A DNA stretch of 6,739 nucleotides, taken from NCBI GenBank assembly GCA_017475785.1, contig JAFVEX010000122.1:1-6739 (forward strand), written 5' to 3'. A program made the position numbers and the translations under genes. Below, piece by piece: positions 4,308 through 6,739 of this stretch. The stretch is from Eubacterium sp. Its GTDB lineage: Bacteria; Bacillota_A; Clostridia; Lachnospirales; Lachnospiraceae. The notes beneath the pieces are model-generated. The model saw only the letters and a list, made by a program, of their open reading frames with translations. It did no database searches and was not told the origin of the DNA. Each line of letters begins with the position of its first letter. Positions within the stretch are counted from its first letter, which is position 1.

Positions 4308-6739
4308 AGCCTGTTTATACGAAGCTTTCAAATGAACGACGGAAGGAATTTGCTGTTTACACGCAAATTCTGGAGGACGACAGCGGACGGAAGTCTGTCC
4401 GGAAGTACCCGGACACACCTGAGGCGATGCCCCACATCCGCAGGATTGCGGAGGGCTCCGAAAAACTCCGCAGGCAGTATCTGGGCACAGAAATCGGGAT
4501 CAATGCGTGGGAACTGCAGGAGGACTGCATCGCTTTCGAGTTTCTTCCAGGGAAGACGTATGCCGATGAGGTGCAGGAGACGTTTGAGCGGGACGGCGCG
4601 GATGCCGCAATTGAAATGATCAGGCGGTATCTGGAGATGGTGATGCCGGAAAACCTGCTTGTGCCGTTTCATTTTGTCCCGGAATTCGCAAAGCTGTTCG
4701 GAAACCGCGTGCATGAGCCGTTCTGGCGCAAAACCCTTCCCGTGACGAACATCGACTGCAATATGGACAATATGATCCGCACAGAAACGGGATTCCAGAT
4801 GATCGACTGCGAGTGGGTCACCGAGATTCCCGTTCCGGTGGAGTACCTGATCTGGCGCGTGCTGCATTACTTTCTGGAAGGAAATCCTGCGCGGGAAGAG
4901 TTGGAGCGGCACGGGATCTTCCGCGCGTGCGGACTGAATACCCGGGACGCGAAGCTTTACCTGGAGATGGAAGACCGCTTTCAGGAGTGGATTGAAGGGG
5001 ATGTAATCCCGCGGCACAAGCTAACTTCAGCGGCAGAAGCCGCAGAGAAGACAGATGTCCCGGAGGCACTTTCAGATCAGACGGGTTCAGGAAAAGCAGC
5101 TTCCAGACAGGCAATTCCGATGAAGACAGCTTCCGGACAGGCAGAAGCCGCACAGATCCCGGGTGTGCAGGCGGACAGCGGGCGGACACCGCGTTCCGGC
5201 CGTCTCGGAGCCACTGCAGAGAAGGCGTTCAGACACGGCAAATATCTGCTGTCACACGGGTACAGCGGCTACCGCCATATGCTGCAGGAGCGGGCGTGGC
5301 GCCCGGTTGAGGAAGGCGCGTATGACAGCTGGTTCCGGAACAGCCGGCCTGGCGCAAGTCGGTCCGAGGATTATCGGAACAGCCGGCCGGGCGCAAGTCG
5401 ACCCGAGGATTATCAGAACAGCCGGTCTGGCGCAAGTCGGCTCGAGGATTATCGGAACAGCCGTCCTGGCGCAAGTCAGCCAGAGGGTCATCAGAAGAAG
5501 GAAGAACCGGAAAATATACGGTTTTACGTTGTGATTGAGCGAGGCGGAGCCGGCCGGAAGGCGCAGCGCGACACGGTTCGCTCTGTGCGGGAGCAGTCGT
5601 GGAAGAACTGGAAAACAGGCCTGCCGGCGCCGGAGGATCCGGATGACGGCAGCGCGTGGATCGTGCACCTGCGCGCCGGGTGGATTCTTACGCCGGACGC
5701 TTTTCGCAGAATGGCTTCCGCAATCCGTGACGTACAGGCAGACCTCCTGTATGCCGACGAAGACCACATTACGCCGGATGGAAAAACACTGTTTTCGCCG
5801 GTTTTGAAGCCGGATTTCAGTATTGATTATCTCGCCTCCCGGGATTATATCGGACCATTTTTTGCCGTGCGGCGCAGTGTATTTGAGGCTGCCGGCGGTC
5901 TGGACGCGCAATTCGGCGCCGCGCAGAGCTATGACCTGCTCTGGCGGGTGATCGAACAGACAGGAAGCGTGCACCACATTCCTGCGGTTCTCTGCCACAT
6001 ACAGCAGCACCCGGGCATTACTTCATCCGAGCTCGCCCGGCAGGCACGGTGCTTCCGTGAAGGCCTTCCGGCTCTCAACGCGCACTACCGGCGCGGCGGG
6101 ATCCCTGCAGAGGCAGTTGCTGACAGCGCGTTTCCGGTTTACCGGACACGGTACCACTGGGACTCAGAACCCCTGGTATCCATAATTGTCCCGAATAAGG
6201 ATCATGCGGAGGATCTGCGCAAGTGCATTACGTCCGTCGAGGAGCGGTCTACCTACCGCAAATTCGAGTGGATTATCGTAGAAAACAACAGTACAGAGCC
6301 TGAAACCTTTGCGTATTATGAGCAGCTGAAGCAGCAGGCGCATGTGACGGTAGTGACCTGGGCAGGCGCGTTTAACTACGCGAAAATCAACAATTACGGC
6401 GCCACATTTGCAAGAGGTGATTACCTCCTTTTGCTCAATAACGACACAGAGCTGATCAGCCCTGAGGGACTCGGGGAACTGGTCAGAACGGCGCAGCGGC
6501 CGGACGTCGGGATCGCCGGCGCGCGTCTGCTGTATCCGGACCGCCGCCTGCAGCACGGGGGAATCGTGCTGGGAATCGGCGGTATTGCCGGCCACGTGTT
6601 TACGGATTTGGAAGAGCAGGATCCCGGCTACGGCATGCGCGCGGTCTGCACGATGAACTACAGTGCCGTGACAGGCGCCTGCCTGATGGTCAGAAAGGAT
6701 CTGTATGAGGCGGCAGGCGGAATGGAGGAATCCCTGGCC
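4304..6739 (+). CDS. Multidomain kinase-like / tandem family 2 glycosyltransferase (3' end outside window)
   Basis: One uninterrupted frame of 812 codons runs to the window edge with no stop. Residues 1-235 resemble an aminoglycoside-phosphotransferase/protein-kinase-like fold: SVRKYP with candidate beta-3 Lys34, a hinge-like IAFEFLPGKTYADEV (76-90), catalytic-loop-like NIDCNMDNM with Asp151 and Asn156 spaced as in HxDxxxxN, and a DFG-position Asp168 in MIDCEW. Residues 238-300 are an Ala/Gln-rich linker. Residues 303-344 (AEKAFRHGKYLLSHGYSGYR ... YDSWF) match the helical piece that usually precedes tandem GT2 enzymes, and residues 345-396 are a 13-residue repeat. A first GT2 domain (about 404-615) keeps its C-terminal half (YADEDHITPDGKTLFSPVLK, GAAQSYDLLWR, HIPAVLCHI) but lacks a recognisable DxD. 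A second GT2 domain starts at VSIIVPNKDH (625-634), with IIVENNSTE (657-665) and the metal motif LLNNDTE (710-716), and is cut by the edge. The start overlaps the ATPase stop (ATGA). Likely role: a final glycosyl and/or phosphate cap addition before export. The GT2 assignment is firm; kinase activity is inference. Confidence 0.88.
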   Translation, partial: MKPVYTKLSNERRKEFAVYTQILEDDSGRKSVRKYPDTPEAMPHIRRIAEGSEKLRRQYLGTEIGINAWELQEDCIAFEFLPGKTYADEVQETFERDGADAAIEMIRRYLEMVMPENLLVPFHFVPEFAKLFGNRVHEPFWRKTLPVTNIDCNMDNMIRTETGFQMIDCEWVTEIPVPVEYLIWRVLHYFLEGNPAREELERHGIFRACGLNTRDAKLYLEMEDRFQEWIEGDVIPRHKLTSAAEAAEKTDVPEALSDQTGSGKAASRQAIPMKTASGQAEAAQIPGVQADSGRTPRSGRLGATAEKAFRHGKYLLSHGYSGYRHMLQERAWRPVEEGAYDSWFRNSRPGASRSEDYRNSRPGASRPEDYQNSRSGASRLEDYRNSRPGASQPEGHQKKEEPENIRFYVVIERGGAGRKAQRDTVRSVREQSWKNWKTGLPAPEDPDDGSAWIVHLRAGWILTPDAFRRMASAIRDVQADLLYADEDHITPDGKTLFSPVLKPDFSIDYLASRDYIGPFFAVRRSVFEAAGGLDAQFGAAQSYDLLWRVIEQTGSVHHIPAVLCHIQQHPGITSSELARQARCFREGLPALNAHYRRGGIPAEAVADSAFPVYRTRYHWDSEPLVSIIVPNKDHAEDLRKCITSVEERSTYRKFEWIIVENNSTEPETFAYYEQLKQQAHVTVVTWAGAFNYAKINNYGATFARGDYLLLLNNDTELISPEGLGELVRTAQRPDVGIAGARLLYPDRRLQHGGIVLGIGGIAGHVFTDLEEQDPGYGMRAVCTMNYSAVTGACLMVRKDLYEAAGGMEESLA
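5093..5152 (+). repeat. Two-copy 30-nt imperfect repeat in the Ala/Gln-rich linker
   Basis: Residues 264-273 (KAASRQAIPM) and 274-283 (KTASGQAEAA) form two adjacent 10-residue units. They share a 16-base core, AGCTTCC(A/G)GACAGGCA, at 5098-5113 and 5128-5143 with one mismatch. GCAGAAGCCGCA also occurs twice nearby (5033-5044 and 5141-5152). This suggests the linker grew by local duplication. Confidence 0.55.
5336..5491 (+). repeat. In-frame 39-nt tandem repeat, four copies, in the linker before the GT2 domains
   Basis: The four consecutive 13-codon units start at 5336, 5375, 5414 and 5453. The protein units read RNSRPGASRSEDY, RNSRPGASRPEDY, QNSRSGASRLEDY and RNSRPGASQPEGH. Units 1 and 2 differ at 3 of 39 bases, and unit 4 is the most diverged. 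High DNA identity points to recent slippage or unequal recombination. The array sits between the helical piece ending YDSWF and the first GT2-like strand IRFYVVIE, and is Arg/Ser-rich and probably disordered. Confidence 0.95.

Noticed and set aside
5163..5534. Alternative + frame with a repetitive peptide over the tandem array
   Set aside because: It is an out-of-frame reading of the same array, and the long frame from 4304 continues intact on both sides.
5252..6010. 252-codon open frame on the minus strand with a repeated peptide pattern
   Set aside because: Its repeats are just the 39-bp tandem array read backwards, and the + strand frame encodes a recognisable GT2 protein throughout.

Overview
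The window looks like part of a chromosomal cell-surface polysaccharide locus from a moderately GC-rich Firmicute, most likely a clostridial or Lachnospiraceae-type gut or oral anaerobe. This placement rests on protein character (clostridial-style RmlB, RgpC/RgpD-like ABC exporter, tandem GT2 enzyme) and strong AGGAG-type ribosome binding sites; the species cannot be named. All five genes lie on the + strand, and the first and last run off the window edges.

Layout: (1) 1-630 is the C-terminal part of dTDP-glucose 4,6-dehydratase (rfbB/rmlB), a dTDP-L-rhamnose pathway enzyme. (2) 693-1664 is a GT2 glycosyltransferase, probably a rhamnosyltransferase-type enzyme. (3) 1715-2524 is the ABC-2 permease of a polysaccharide exporter (Wzm/RgpC/TagG type). 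(4) 2525-2792 is a 268-bp non-coding gap in an otherwise tightly packed operon. It holds a perfect 28-bp inverted repeat around an 87-bp core, plus two exact 35-bp direct repeats 116 bp apart, one inside and one outside the inverted-repeat element. (5) 2793-4307 is the exporter ATPase, with a repeat-rich linker and a C-terminal Wzt_C-like carbohydrate-binding domain. (6) 4304-6739 overlaps the ATPase stop by ATGA and stays open to the window edge (at least 812 aa). It reads as a kinase-fold domain, two linkers with internal repeats, a degenerate GT2 domain and an intact-looking second GT2 domain that is cut by the edge.

How they fit together: RmlB supplies a dTDP-sugar intermediate, the glycosyltransferases assemble a (probably rhamnose-containing) glycan on a lipid carrier, and the Wzm/Wzt pair exports it. 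A Wzt_C domain usually reads a cap on the non-reducing end of the chain. The next gene, translationally coupled to it, begins with a kinase-like domain, which suggests a phosphate-type cap made by a kinase-glycosyltransferase fusion. It would be analogous to WbdD (methyltransferase-kinase) or WsaE (methyltransferase-rhamnosyltransferases), but in a different domain arrangement. That link is inference. The inverted-repeat element just upstream of the ATPase is a candidate phase-variable switch or a small MITE-like repeat.
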